A DNA stretch of 64,000 nucleotides, from assembly GCF_000430705.1 (NCBI RefSeq), contig NZ_AUMN01000010.1:1-64000 (forward strand), read 5' to 3'. Numbering within the stretch: the first letter of the stretch is position 1; each line of letters opens with the position of its first letter. Positions 8,945-18,011 of the stretch are shown here, in pieces. This DNA comes from Arthrobacter castelli DSM 16402 (GTDB lineage Bacteria; Actinomycetota; Actinomycetes; Actinomycetales; Micrococcaceae). Made by a program: the position numbers and the translations under genes. Under the pieces are notes generated by a model. That model did no database searches and was not told the origin of the DNA. It saw nothing but the letters and a program-made list of their open reading frames with translations.

Positions 8945-9832
8945 TCAGCCCTTCCGCTCGATCTGCAGGATGTCGCGCGCCTCGTCCGGGGTGGCCACGG
9001 AGGAGCCGAGGCTTTCGACGATGTTGATGGCGCGTTCGGTCAGTTGCGCGTTGGTGGCTTTGACGCCCTTGGACAGGTAGAGGTTGTCCTCCAGGCCGAC
9101 GCGCACGTGGCCGCCGAGCAGCACGGACTGCGCCACCCACGGCAGCTGGTTGCGGCCGATGGCGAAGGAGGTCCACTCGGCGCCATCGGGCAGCAGGTTA
9201 ACCATGGCCTGCAGCAGTCCCGGATCGACCGGTGCGCCGTACGGGATGCCCATGCACAGCTGGTACATCGGCGGCGGCGCGACCAGGCCTTCTTCGACCA
9301 TCACGTTGGCGAACCACAGATTGCCGGTGTCGAAGATTTCCATTTCCGGCTTCACGCCGAGTTCCTTGATCTTCGCGGCGCCCTCGCGGAGCATCTCCGG
9401 GGTGGAAACGTAGAGGTTGGAGCCCTCACCGAAGTTCAGCGAACCGCAGTCGATGGTGCAGATCTCCGGGCGGAGTTCCTCGACGTGGGGCAGGCGGTCC
9501 AGGCCGCTGACCAGGTCGGTGCCCTCCAGCTGGGTGGTGGGGTTCTTGGGGTCGACGACGAGGTCGCCGCCCATGCCGGCGGTCAGGTTGATGACGGGGT
9601 CGACGTCGGACTCGCGGACCTGGCGGACGACCTCGTGGTAGAGCCCGACGTCGCGGGAGCCCTGCTTGGTCTCGATGTCGCGGACGTGGATGTGGACCAC
9701 GGAGGCTCCGGCGCGGGCGGCGGCGATGGCGTCTGCGGCGATTTCGTCCGGGCTGACCGGCACGTACTCGCTTTTCCCGGTGGTGTCTCCGGCGCCGGTG
9801 AGCGCGCAGGTGACGATGACCTTGCGGTTCAT
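8945..9832 (-). CDS. Beta-keto acid cleavage enzyme (BKACE/DUF849), probable 3-dehydrocarnitine:acetyl-CoA cleavage
   Basis: The 295-residue protein belongs to the Zn-dependent BKACE family: the metal-binding HIHVRD motif is at residues 47-52, and [10 protein letters not shown] and a Glu/Cys-containing [12 protein letters not shown] segment follow. Family members condense a beta-keto acid with acetyl-CoA to give acetoacetate and a new acyl-CoA; with 3-dehydrocarnitine the product is betainyl-CoA. Adjacent L-carnitine dehydrogenase and thioesterase genes point to that substrate. The ATG at 9832 was chosen because AAAGGGAGC precedes it by about six bases; longer in-frame extensions upstream are low-complexity leader DNA. 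Confidence 0.88.
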   Translation of the reverse strand: MNRKVIVTCALTGAGDTTGKSEYVPVSPDEIAADAIAAARAGASVVHIHVRDIETKQGSRDVGLYHEVVRQVRESDVDPVINLTAGMGGDLVVDPKNPTTQLEGTDLVSGLDRLPHVEELRPEICTIDCGSLNFGEGSNLYVSTPEMLREGAAKIKELGVKPEMEIFDTGNLWFANVMVEEGLVAPPPMYQLCMGIPYGAPVDPGLLQAMVNLLPDGAEWTSFAIGRNQLPWVAQSVLLGGHVRVGLEDNLYLSKGVKATNAQLTERAINIVESLGSSVATPDEARDILQIERKG

Positions 9833-9904
9833 GGTGATGCTCCCTTTCGGGTTGGCTGTGGGGGTTTGGGGTTGGTTGCTGGGTTGCTTGGTTGCTTGTT
9901 GCTG

Positions 9905-9923
9905 GGGGCCCGGTTGTGGCCCC
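9905..9923 (-). other. Short GC hairpin after the regulator gene
   Basis: GGGGCC (9905-9910) and GGCCCC (9918-9923) form a six-bp stem with a seven-base loop just after the regulator stop at 9928. No T-run follows, so it is at best a weak terminator or processing site between the regulator and the enzyme genes. Confidence 0.3.
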
Positions 9924-9927
9924 GGGG

Positions 9928-10956
9928 CTACTTGGCGACGTTGCGGTCGATAAAGCTTTCGATTTGCGCATACATCTGATCGGCAGTCAGGATTCCGGTC
10001 AGCACCTTGACGTTCAGCCCGTCGATCAACGACGTCAGATCCATGGTCACTACGTCCGGATCGGTGTCCACGAATACGCCCGCCTTCTGGCCGTCGACGA
10101 CGATGCCGTGCACCGTCTGCGCCCACCGGCGATAACTCTGGGCATGGCTGCTGCGTGAGGATTTGTCCACCGCCGCCTCGGACCAGGTCTGCAGCCAGAT
10201 GGACATCTCCGCCCAGCCGCGACCGACCGTGGGCAGCTGCAGTTCCGCCAGCCGCTTCAGCCGATCCACCGGATCAGAGTAGAGGTGCAACTCGGCGATC
10301 TGCCGGTCGAACGCCAGCTTCACCGAATACCGCAGGGCTTCGGCGAAGATCTCCTTCTTGGTGGGGAAGTAGTAGTGCACGCTGGCGCTGCTGGTGCCGC
10401 ACGCCTTTGCGATATCGGCGATCCGCACGGCGGCGTACCCCTGCTCAGCGAACAGCCACCACGACTTCTCGATGATGTCGCGGCGCTTCCGTGCCTGTTC
10501 GCTGTCCTCCCGGTGCCGGGTGGGCAGGATCTTCGGGGTCGGCGCCGCTGACGCACCGGCTGTTTCATCCGAGCCGGACAGCAGCCAGTTCACCGTTACA
10601 CCGGCGGCGTCGGCCAGCAGGGTCAGCTCGTCCGGACGGAACCGGCGGGTGCCCTTTAGCGCCTTGGACAGCTTGGTCTCGTCCAGGCCGATGGACCGGG
10701 CCACCTCGCGCTGGGCCAGCCCCGAGTTGCGGATGGACAACTTCACCCGTGCCAGCAGGGCGCCCTGCGAGTCGGCTGCGGCTGTAGATCCGGCGCCCCG
10801 GGAGTCGGCTGCGGCTGTAGATCCGGCACCCTGCGAGTCGGCTGTGGTTGTTGTTCCGGCACTATGATTGGCGGCGCCTCGGGTGGTGGCGCCTCGGGTG
10901 GTGGCGCCGGCCTGGTAAACCTCGTTTTGCGATGTCACCTGATCGACTATAACCAT
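9928..10956 (-). CDS. XRE-TetR fusion transcriptional regulator
   Basis: The 342-residue protein joins two DNA-binding domains. Residues ~1-65 are a low-complexity tail with tandem copies of an 11-residue unit ([10 protein letters not shown]-type). Residues ~67-127 form an XRE/HTH_3 domain ([20 protein letters not shown]). Residues ~155-215 form a TetR N-terminal HTH ([20 protein letters not shown] then [12 protein letters not shown]), followed by a TetR ligand-binding domain. The ATG at 10956 starts MVIVDQV; longer frames upstream lack family similarity. It is the first gene of the carnitine block in the same direction, so it probably controls that block and itself. The ligand is unknown; carnitine or a CoA ester is a guess. 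Confidence 0.85.
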   Translation of the reverse strand: MVIVDQVTSQNEVYQAGATTRGATTRGAANHSAGTTTTADSQGAGSTAAADSRGAGSTAAADSQGALLARVKLSIRNSGLAQREVARSIGLDETKLSKALKGTRRFRPDELTLLADAAGVTVNWLLSGSDETAGASAAPTPKILPTRHREDSEQARKRRDIIEKSWWLFAEQGYAAVRIADIAKACGTSSASVHYYFPTKKEIFAEALRYSVKLAFDRQIAELHLYSDPVDRLKRLAELQLPTVGRGWAEMSIWLQTWSEAAVDKSSRSSHAQSYRRWAQTVHGIVVDGQKAGVFVDTDPDVVTMDLTSLIDGLNVKVLTGILTADQMYAQIESFIDRNVAK

Positions 10957-10971
10957 CACTTGCGATAGTGA
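10956..10971. promoter_or_regulatory. Candidate operator at the regulator start
   Basis: TCACT (10956-10960) and AGTGA (10967-10971) are perfect inverted arms around TGCGAT, overlapping the ATG of the XRE-TetR gene. A second TTGCGAT copy lies about 35 bp further upstream, near 11000. Position suggests autoregulation; no proof. Confidence 0.4.
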
Positions 10972-11150
10972 CAAGTCGTGCGACGGGGAGTCAGCCGACT
11001 TGCGATTTGTGTTGGTGATTCTGTACCGAGCAGTGAGCCAAGATGTGCGGAGAGTCGGGGTGGTCACAGGGTCGGTGCTGGCGCGTGGTGGACTGATAAT
11101 GCTCGCCAACCTGGAACTCGGTCGTCCCGTCTCTCCACAGGCTCGCAACG

Positions 11151-11189
11151 CATTCGAACAAGTTTTCCACATAGACCGATGTTCGAATG
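11151..11189. promoter_or_regulatory. 10-bp-arm inverted repeat upstream of the DUF222/HNH gene
   Basis: CATTCGAACA (11151-11160) and TGTTCGAATG (11180-11189) are perfect inverted repeats with a 19-base spacer, about 65 bp before the ATG. The TCGAAC/GTTCGA half-sites are those of the actinobacterial LexA box, but their spacing is far from the canonical four bases; a second reading, TCGAAC plus TTTCCA at 11153-11168, keeps the spacing but matches only four of six bases in the right half. Confidence 0.4.
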
Positions 11190-11253
11190 AAAATGTCGGT
11201 ACCCCGTTCTAGAGTGAAGTTGTAGTTGAAAACACCCAGGAACGGAGGCGGCC

Positions 11254-13017
11254 ATGCTCATCAATGACGACAACATCGCCGACGTTCTCAATGATCTGGC
11301 CGGGAAGGATCCTTCCAAGGCTGGAGGACCGGCGGATGAGATCCCGGGCAGTTCGGCCGGGGGAAGCATGCCCAAGGATTCCAGTGATGCGTGGCACGTT
11401 GAACAGGATTTCGAGGCTGAGAATGACGTCGCCAGCCAGCTTCATGACTGCATTTCGGCAGTGATGGCCACCGGTCGGGATATAACTGGAGGAGAGCGTG
11501 AAGCTTTGGAACGGCTGCATATGCTGGCTGCCGAACGGCGGAGGCTGGATGCTGCGTATTTGGAAGCCATTGCAGTGGTCGAGCAGCTCAATGCCGCCTG
11601 CTTAGCCGGATCCGCAACATCCACACACGCTTACTTGAGGGCACAGCTGGGCATGAGTCCAGGTCGCGCAAAGGCCGATGTGGCGGCCGCGCAAGCCGTG
11701 CATGGAGGACGTTCCAAGGAGTTGGTCTCCACCTCCGAGTTGCACACCGGACCGTTGGCTTCCATGGGAGACCTATTGTCAGACGGCACAACGAGCATGG
11801 CGCACCTTGATGTCGGCGTTAATGCGTTGGAGAAAATACCTGGCCGGCTGGTATGCCCGGAGAATCTGGAACGAATCACCGGCTTCCTGACCGACCAAGC
11901 ACCGGTGACCACACCGCGGGAAATCCGGATGCTGTCAGATCGATTGATCCGATCATTGGAGCCGGACCGCGACGACCACTACGATCCTGAAGCGTTCAAC
12001 CGCCGTTCGTTCACCATGTCCACAGACGTCACGGGCATGGTTCACGGCAGCTATCAATTGGATCCGGCTGCAGGGGCGGAACTGCGTGCCATCATGGAAC
12101 CACTCAGTGCACCTAAGCCAGGTCAAAAGGACGAAGATGGCAACATCATCCTAAGAGACACACGGACACCGGGGCAGCGCAGGGCGGACGCATTCGGGGA
12201 ATTGATTCGTGCCGGCAGTACGTATTTGGGCCCGCCTGTTGTTCATGTGGCCGAACCGGACGATAAGGCAGGCGGAACCGGTGAATCCGCAACACTGTTT
12301 GAGATCGGCAAAGAGGCAGACGGCAAGACAGGCAGCAGGGCCGGGAAGCTTCGCCTGGCTCGTCGTCCAACCAGAGTCTCGATCGTCACAACGATGGAGC
12401 AAATCGCCGCGATGGCGACCGATCGCACGAACGGAAAACCTGGCATGAAGCCGGAAGCGTACGGTCAGTTCTCACCAATTGATCCAACTCCATCACATTG
12501 CACCCAGATTGGCGCCATAACAGCGGGTACAGTGGCGCGAATGTCATGTGACGGCCTGTTTGAACGGGTTGTATTGGACGCAAAAGGGGCAGCGCTGGAT
12601 CTTGGTCAACTAGTCCGACTCGCCTCCCCAGCTCAACGAAGAGCCCTCGCCGTCAGAGATGGCGGATGCGTTGTTCCCGGATGCGACAGACCTCCCGGTT
12701 GGTGTGAAGTGCACCACATTCTGTGGTACTCACGAGGCGGCCCCACCGATATTGCGAACGAGGGCTTGTTCTGCCCCTCCGACCATTCACGGATTCACGC
12801 CGGATTGCTGGAAGCGAAGATGATTGACGGGATCCCGTACGTCCGCCTGACCGAGCGCGCATTGGCGAAGGGGCATTCCGGGTTCCTCGCAGGAGCGGTC
12901 CGCCATCCCGAGCAAAGGGAATGGATGCGCAACGGTTACTTCGACCGCCTCAAGTCGGCAGATGCAGCCGCCCGGGCCATCGTTCTTGATGGTGACGCGG
13001 CCGGACTGGCGGCGTAG
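11254..13017 (+). CDS. DUF222 (13E12-type) protein with C-terminal HNH endonuclease domain
   Basis: A 587-residue protein of the large actinobacterial 13E12/DUF222 family. The DUF222 region spans about residues 75-400, and the HNH domain is near residues 465-530: AVRDGGCVVPGC, then CEVHHILWYSRGGPTDIAN and the final HSRIHAG, with the Cys pairs, the HH and the closing His all present. The ATG at 11254 has GGAGGC upstream. The gene is noticeably less GC-rich than its neighbours, which suggests transfer. Function in the family is unsettled; a DNase activity is inferred from the HNH motif. Confidence 0.9.
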   Translation: MLINDDNIADVLNDLAGKDPSKAGGPADEIPGSSAGGSMPKDSSDAWHVEQDFEAENDVASQLHDCISAVMATGRDITGGEREALERLHMLAAERRRLDAAYLEAIAVVEQLNAACLAGSATSTHAYLRAQLGMSPGRAKADVAAAQAVHGGRSKELVSTSELHTGPLASMGDLLSDGTTSMAHLDVGVNALEKIPGRLVCPENLERITGFLTDQAPVTTPREIRMLSDRLIRSLEPDRDDHYDPEAFNRRSFTMSTDVTGMVHGSYQLDPAAGAELRAIMEPLSAPKPGQKDEDGNIILRDTRTPGQRRADAFGELIRAGSTYLGPPVVHVAEPDDKAGGTGESATLFEIGKEADGKTGSRAGKLRLARRPTRVSIVTTMEQIAAMATDRTNGKPGMKPEAYGQFSPIDPTPSHCTQIGAITAGTVARMSCDGLFERVVLDAKGAALDLGQLVRLASPAQRRALAVRDGGCVVPGCDRPPGWCEVHHILWYSRGGPTDIANEGLFCPSDHSRIHAGLLEAKMIDGIPYVRLTERALAKGHSGFLAGAVRHPEQREWMRNGYFDRLKSADAAARAIVLDGDAAGLAA

Positions 13018-13047
13018 CGTCGACGAACTCCCCTCGGCGCGACTGCT

Positions 13048-13145
13048 TCCGGAGGGGGCTCACTCAGTGCAGCGGTATCCGGCGAAACCCAAGTCAGCGC
13101 AGCGGCCTCCGGCGGAGCCCCCACCCAGCGCAGCGGCCTCCGACG
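13048..13145. repeat. Degenerate tandem repeats between convergent genes
   Basis: Three diverged copies of a ~30-bp unit with core CAGCGCAGCGGCCTCCGGCG lie between the convergent HNH and M24 genes (around 13065, 13098 and 13131). They could be remnants of a duplicated palindrome. No gene is seen in 13018-13158. Confidence 0.4.
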
Positions 13146-13158
13146 GGATCCCTCCGAC

Positions 13159-14466
13159 CTACTCCGGAACGATGATGGGATCCCGCCGCGTGGTGGTGAG
13201 GATTTCTCCGCCTCCGGGAGTAACCAGCAGGGTGTCCGATATAACGTAGTCGGCCGGTTCCTGCCCGAGGATCCACGACAGCACATGGAACGTCATTCCA
13301 TCCTGGATTTCCGTGGTCCCGTCCTTCCGCAGGCCGGCGACGCCACCGCCGCCGACCCAGCTGGGCGGGAAGCCAATACCGACGGCATAACCGCAGTGGT
13401 GCCGGCGGTATGAGGCATGACCGAGTCCCCGATTGATCACGTCTTGCCACGCTGCGTAGACATTCCCGTTGAGTGCTCCAGGAACGAGCGCCTCGCGCAC
13501 TGCCTCGAGTCCCGCCATCGAAATTTCTGCTGCCCGATCCGTTCCTTGAGGCGCTTCGCCCACGTACGCCATGCGGGTGATGGGGGCATGGAAGCGGGCA
13601 ATAGAGGCCGATAGTTCCATAAAGACGGAGTCGCCGGGGCCGATGTCCTTGTCCCGCCAGGTCCGGTGTTCCTGCGGCAGGATGTCCCGGGACCTGATCA
13701 GCGGCGCGAAGCCGGGAAACTCACTTCCCGACCGGATCATTTCCGCATACACCTCGGCCGCAACCTCACGCTCGGGGATGCCGGCCGCCACCGCACTCAG
13801 CCCGGCTTCGATGGCCCGCGACGATGCCTGCGCGGCCCGACGGATGTAACCGATCTCGGCAGCGCTCTTGACCTGCCGGACGTGCTCCACGATGCCCGAG
13901 GCGTTTCGCAGGTCCAGGTGCCCAAGTTTGCGGCACAGGGGTTCCCAGACGTTGAGCGGAAAACTCATCGAGGACTGTTCCACCCCGACCGCTCCGGTCG
14001 AAACGGTGGACAGGATCGCTTCGGCGGCAATCAGCGCGGGGTCCTCGTAGTCTTCGAACGGGAAGTGCCGGCATTGCGGGACCTGCGCGCTGATCGTCGG
14101 CCGCTCCATGGCTCGGGCCACCAGCACCGGCTCGCCTTCAAGGGGCAGCACCAACAGCGTGAAGGTGAAGTAGCCCTGATGATTCAGGCCGGTTAGGTAG
14201 TAGATATTCTCCGGACTGACGAGCAGCAGTGCCGACAGCCCCTGCGCCTCCATGTGCTGCCGGACTCGGTGGATGCGTGCAGCGTATTCCTCACGGGTGA
14301 AGTTCGGCTCTTCAGGGTTGATGTAGGGAGGGGAAGCGACCGAAGGCGGAAGGATCCTTTCGGCGCCCGGAGCGATGCCGTCGTCGGCACCGGAGGTGAT
14401 GCCGCCGTCTGCGCCGGAGGTGATAGCGCCGTCGTCGGCAGCTGGCAGGAAGTCCGTCGTCGTCAT
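13159..14466 (-). CDS. M24-family hydrolase of the ectoine hydrolase/creatinase type (no metal ligands)
   Basis: The 435-residue protein has an N-terminal creatinase-type domain (residues ~55-190, VSPENIYYLTGLNHQGYF) and a pita-bread domain. The canonical M24 Asp/Asp/His/Glu/Glu metal site is not kept: the first Asp position reads MELSA (~283-287) and the second lies in RFHAPITR (291-298), which matches the R-Y/F-H-x-P pattern of ectoine hydrolase DoeA/EutD. HHCGYAVGIGFPPSW (~356-370) also fits that group. It therefore probably hydrolyses a C-N bond in a small compound such as ectoine, without metal. Residues ~10-36 are an A/G/D-rich repeat (AITSGADGG) not found in relatives. ATG 14466 chosen; a GTG three codons earlier is possible. 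No doeB neighbour is present. Confidence 0.8.
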   Translation of the reverse strand: MTTTDFLPAADDGAITSGADGGITSGADDGIAPGAERILPPSVASPPYINPEEPNFTREEYAARIHRVRQHMEAQGLSALLLVSPENIYYLTGLNHQGYFTFTLLVLPLEGEPVLVARAMERPTISAQVPQCRHFPFEDYEDPALIAAEAILSTVSTGAVGVEQSSMSFPLNVWEPLCRKLGHLDLRNASGIVEHVRQVKSAAEIGYIRRAAQASSRAIEAGLSAVAAGIPEREVAAEVYAEMIRSGSEFPGFAPLIRSRDILPQEHRTWRDKDIGPGDSVFMELSASIARFHAPITRMAYVGEAPQGTDRAAEISMAGLEAVREALVPGALNGNVYAAWQDVINRGLGHASYRRHHCGYAVGIGFPPSWVGGGGVAGLRKDGTTEIQDGMTFHVLSWILGQEPADYVISDTLLVTPGGGEILTTTRRDPIIVPE

Positions 14467-14536
14467 GCCAGCCACCCGTGCGGCGGGTGGGTCAAAAAGC
14501 GGTACATGTGAGCCTTCTTCCGTTGAAGGGTCGTGC

Positions 14537-15715
14537 TTAGAATTTAGGCATCAGCGGGGTGCTGGCGATCTTGTCTGATTCGTGGAAGGCGAAGTTTTTC
14601 GCTTCCTGCTTGTACAGATCGGCGTATTTGGCGACGCGCTCGGTATCGAGTTCGACGCCGATGCCGGGCTTGGTGGGAACAGCCAGGCGCCCGTCCCGGT
14701 AGGGCAGCGGACTGGCGTCCTTGATGATGTCGTCGGACAGGAAGGACCCATACCCCTGGTTGGCATACAGGAAGTTCGGGGTGGAGGCCATGATGTGGAC
14801 GCCGGCATAGGCTGCGATGCCGAGTTCGCCGAGGCTGTGTTTGAGCACGGGCAGGCCGGCCACTTCGCAGAGTCCGGCGCCTCGTTTCAGGTTCAGCAGC
14901 CCGCCGTCCATTTGGTTGTCAACGGAGACGACGTCGGCAGCCCCTGCCTTGATCACTTCCAGTTGGTCATAGCGCGTCCAGGAGGCTTCGTTGGCCAGCA
15001 GCGGGGTGTTGATGCGGCTGCGGACGTAGGCCATTTCGGCCAGGTTCCGTCCGGAGACGGGCTGTTCGACCAGCTCCAGTCCGAACCGTTCCATCTCGGT
15101 GATGATCCGGATGGCGGCCGACGACGACCATGCTTCGTTGGGGTCGATGCGGATCAGCGCGTCCGGTCCCGCGGCGGCCCGGATGGCCTCGACCCGCTCA
15201 ATGTCGAGGTTCGGATTGTCGGAGCCGGTCTTGACATAGAAGGTGCGGAACCCCGCCTTGAAGCCTGCGGCGGCGTCGGCCCCCATGTCTTTGGGGGACT
15301 TGTGGCTGAGGTAGTAGAAGAACTCCACCTCGTCGCGGACTCTGCCGCCGAAGAGATTGACCAGCGGCTGGCCGCTGACCTTGCCCACGATGTCCCAGCA
15401 GGCCATTTCGACGGCGGCGATCGCCGGGCTGGTGGCCTTCACATGGTGCCAGGTGCCGATCACATTGATCCGTTTCATAATCCGTTCGATATTGAACGGG
15501 TCCTCTCCGACCACCAGCGGCTCGATGGACCCGAATACGGACAGCACGATGTCGGCAGAAGGGTAGGCCGCTGCTTCGCCGAGGCCGATGACTCCGTCAT
15601 CGGTGACGATCTCCAGCACGATGCTGACCATTCCGCGCCGGCGGCCGAAGGCCCAGACCTCATCTTCGTTGAAGGGGACCGCCACGGGAGTCGCGCGAAG
15701 TTGGGTGATTCGCAT
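14537..15715 (-). CDS. Mandelate racemase/muconate lactonizing-type enzyme (enolase superfamily)
   Basis: A 392-residue barrel enzyme. The N-terminal capping domain starts MRITQLRATPVAVPF. Metal-ligand regions include RIDPNEAWSS and, further on, NEASWT and SVDNQMDGG; a likely general base is His in VLKHSLGELGI, with a Lys in FYVKTGSDN. Such enzymes abstract a proton alpha to a carboxylate (acid-sugar dehydratases, racemases); I cannot fix the substrate. ATG 15715 has AGGAAG nine bases upstream. It lies 70 bp upstream of the M24 gene in the same direction and may share its transcript. Confidence 0.85.
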   Translation of the reverse strand: MRITQLRATPVAVPFNEDEVWAFGRRRGMVSIVLEIVTDDGVIGLGEAAAYPSADIVLSVFGSIEPLVVGEDPFNIERIMKRINVIGTWHHVKATSPAIAAVEMACWDIVGKVSGQPLVNLFGGRVRDEVEFFYYLSHKSPKDMGADAAAGFKAGFRTFYVKTGSDNPNLDIERVEAIRAAAGPDALIRIDPNEAWSSSAAIRIITEMERFGLELVEQPVSGRNLAEMAYVRSRINTPLLANEASWTRYDQLEVIKAGAADVVSVDNQMDGGLLNLKRGAGLCEVAGLPVLKHSLGELGIAAYAGVHIMASTPNFLYANQGYGSFLSDDIIKDASPLPYRDGRLAVPTKPGIGVELDTERVAKYADLYKQEAKNFAFHESDKIASTPLMPKF

Positions 15716-15977
15716 GCACTTCTTCCTAAGAACAGAGGTATAGATGACAACCAGCGAACACGCGATGGGCTTGGGAATGTACTGCCCGGGTGAGTGAGAA
15801 ACCAGAAATCCGCGTAATTGTAGATTGTTGACACCAGCATAGGCCTGAGCCCCCGAAGGCGGCAATAGCGCGGAAGGGGCTATCTTGCGCGTCTCGTGGA
15901 TACGTACGTTCAAGGTACGTTCGTGTCGGCGGACCAACCTATTTCGGGCTGTCTCAGGAACAGGTCCTGACGCCGGT

Positions 15978-16826
15978 TTATCCCATCCGGGCCATGGCGC
16001 GTTCCCGGCGTGAGGCGACGGCTGAACCGGATTCCCGGCGGGCCATCCGGCGCAGCACAATGGGTGCCAGCACCAGCCCGAGCACGGCCCAGGCGCCAAG
16101 CACGCCGAACGTCTCCCAATGCCGCCAGGAATCGCCGATCTCCACGGTGACGAGCGAGTCCGGCAGCATGGATGAACGCATGCCCAAGCCGAGCCAGTAG
16201 ATCGGGAAAACCTGCCCGATCCACTGCAGCCATTCGGGATACTTCGCCAGCGGGTAGAAGATGCCGGAGATCCCGATCAGCCCCATCATCGGCAGCATCA
16301 CGAACCCCATGGACGTCGGGTTGGAGAACAGCGACCCGATGACGGCGCCGATCGGCATGGTGGCGGCCATGCCGAGCACGAACACCACTACCAAAACCAG
16401 CACGCCGCCGGCGTCGAGCTGTATCCCGTCGAAGATGAACAGGCCGGGAACCAACAGCAAGAGCAAGCTGACGACGCTCATTCCGATCGTTAGGACGATC
16501 TTGCCGATCATGTACCCGGTCATGCCGTGCGGGATCGCCTTATTGCGCAGCAGGGTGCCGTCCTCGCGTTCGGTGATCAGCTGGCCGGCCACGGACATCA
16601 GCCCGGCGAAGGCGATACCCATCCCGATCGCGCCGGGCAGCGTCGAGGCCCCGAGGGAGAACCCGGTCGCACCAACGGTGGCGCTGCTTTGCAACAGCAT
16701 CACCACCAGCAATACGCCGGCCGGGAAAATATAGCCCCAGAGGTCCTGGAAGTTGGTGAACGTGTGGCGAAGTTCGCTGCGGCCGCGCACCATTCCGGCC
16801 CTGAAGACGGTTGTGGGGATCGACAT
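15978..16826 (-). CDS. ABC-2 type transporter permease
   Basis: A 282-residue membrane protein with six predicted helices, including the strongly hydrophobic IVLTIGMSVVSLLLLLVPG region, and an ABC2-family mid-section (SVAGQLITEREDGTLLRNKA). It pairs with the ATPase gene directly upstream to form an exporter, probably for a drug or lipid-like compound. ATG 16826 follows AGAGGTGA; a GTG at 16835 that overlaps the ATPase stop is an alternative start. The 262 bp between its upstream neighbour on the map (15716-15977) hold only short TACGTACGTTC-type repeats. Confidence 0.88.
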   Translation of the reverse strand: MSIPTTVFRAGMVRGRSELRHTFTNFQDLWGYIFPAGVLLVVMLLQSSATVGATGFSLGASTLPGAIGMGIAFAGLMSVAGQLITEREDGTLLRNKAIPHGMTGYMIGKIVLTIGMSVVSLLLLLVPGLFIFDGIQLDAGGVLVLVVVFVLGMAATMPIGAVIGSLFSNPTSMGFVMLPMMGLIGISGIFYPLAKYPEWLQWIGQVFPIYWLGLGMRSSMLPDSLVTVEIGDSWRHWETFGVLGAWAVLGLVLAPIVLRRMARRESGSAVASRRERAMARMG

Positions 16827-16831
16827 CGGGC

Positions 16832-17821
16832 TCACCTCTTGCTTTCCGCGCTGGACCTGTCGGCCCCTTCGCGTGACGACAGGTCCAGCGCGTTCGTGTC
16901 GGCGTCGCTGCCGGTTTCAAAGGCGTGGACGAACGCCATGTACGTTTCCTCAAGGCTGGCCCGGCGCACTTCGAGGTCGTCGACGTCGTCACCGTACTGT
17001 TCAAACAGCTGCTGGACGAAGCGGCTCGCCTGCGGCGTCGACGCGGTGAACAGCTGGCCGCCGCGGCTCCAGGTCACCTGCGCGTCGACTGACACTTGCC
17101 GCGACAGGGCCGCCGGGGTGCCGTTCGCCACGATCCTGCCGCCGGCGAGGATCAGGATCCGGTCGGCGAGCTTCTCGGCCTCGGAGAGGTCGTGGGTGGT
17201 CAGCAGGATGCCGGTGTCTTCGTTGGCCGCGAGCTTTCGGACCACCTCGTGAAACTCCTGGCGGGCCTCGGGGTCGAACCCGGCGGTGGGCTCGTCCAGG
17301 AACAGCATCTCGGGCGAACCAACAATGCCGATCGCCACGTCGAGCCGGCGCCGCTGCCCGCCGGAGAGTTCCTTGACCTTCTTGGTGGCGTGCTCGGTGA
17401 GACCTACGGTGGTGATCAGCTCATCGACGTCCCGGGGCCGGGGTCTGTCGGCCGTCGCGTACGGCGCGTAATAGGCGGCGATGTGGGAAAGCAGCTCCTT
17501 CACTTGCCACTTGGAGTGATCGCGCCACGATTGCAGTACGACGCCGAGCCTCGCCCGCCACGCTTCGTCGCCGCGACCGGGGTCGACGCCGAGCACGGAC
17601 ACGTGCCCGCTTGAACGCATCCGAAACCCCTCGAGCACTTCGATGGTCGTCGTCTTGCCGGCGCCGTTCGGACCCAGCAGCGCGACGACCTCGCCGGACT
17701 GGACAGTGAACGACTCTCCAAGCAGCACGTCCTTATCGCCGTACCGCATGCGCAGGTCGACGACGTCGATGACCGGGTCAGTTACGTGCGGTTCGGCTGT
17801 TTCATCAATTCCAATGGCCAT
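16832..17821 (-). CDS. ABC exporter ATPase (DrrA-like)
   Basis: The 329-residue ATPase has Walker A GPNGAGKTT near residue 52, the signature LSGGQRRRLDVAIG and Walker B MLFLDEPTAGFDP. A C-terminal extension after residue ~230 is typical of DrrA-like daunorubicin-type exporters. ATG 17821 is preceded by GAGGGAGAG. Its stop overlaps the permease GTG option, so the pair is an operon. Confidence 0.92.
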   Translation of the reverse strand: MAIGIDETAEPHVTDPVIDVVDLRMRYGDKDVLLGESFTVQSGEVVALLGPNGAGKTTTIEVLEGFRMRSSGHVSVLGVDPGRGDEAWRARLGVVLQSWRDHSKWQVKELLSHIAAYYAPYATADRPRPRDVDELITTVGLTEHATKKVKELSGGQRRRLDVAIGIVGSPEMLFLDEPTAGFDPEARQEFHEVVRKLAANEDTGILLTTHDLSEAEKLADRILILAGGRIVANGTPAALSRQVSVDAQVTWSRGGQLFTASTPQASRFVQQLFEQYGDDVDDLEVRRASLEETYMAFVHAFETGSDADTNALDLSSREGADRSSAESKR

Positions 17822-18011
17822 AACTCTCCCTCGAGGTGGAATTGGCACGGGACGACACATGGGCGTTCACATCTGAGTTTCAGAATAGTTGCCTCATTCT
17901 ACTTCCGGTAGTTCGCTGTGGGAACGAAAGGGGAGGGTGGGAACGACGACGGCCCAACGCGAGCGGCACCACCCAGCTGTCGCTGGCTGGTCCGAATAGC
18001 GATAGGCATTT

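Noticed and set aside
9840-9905. GGTTG-rich repetitive tract between the BKACE and regulator genes
   Set aside because: Low-complexity sequence with no stable symmetry or fixed period; not called as a repeat element.
7589-9979. 796-codon plus-strand open frame across the carnitine genes
   Set aside because: It lies antisense to three well-recognised enzymes and has no family signature; long antisense frames are common at this GC content.
11153-11168. Canonical LexA box at the HNH gene
   Set aside because: With four-base spacing the right half matches only four of six positions, so I report only the longer palindrome.
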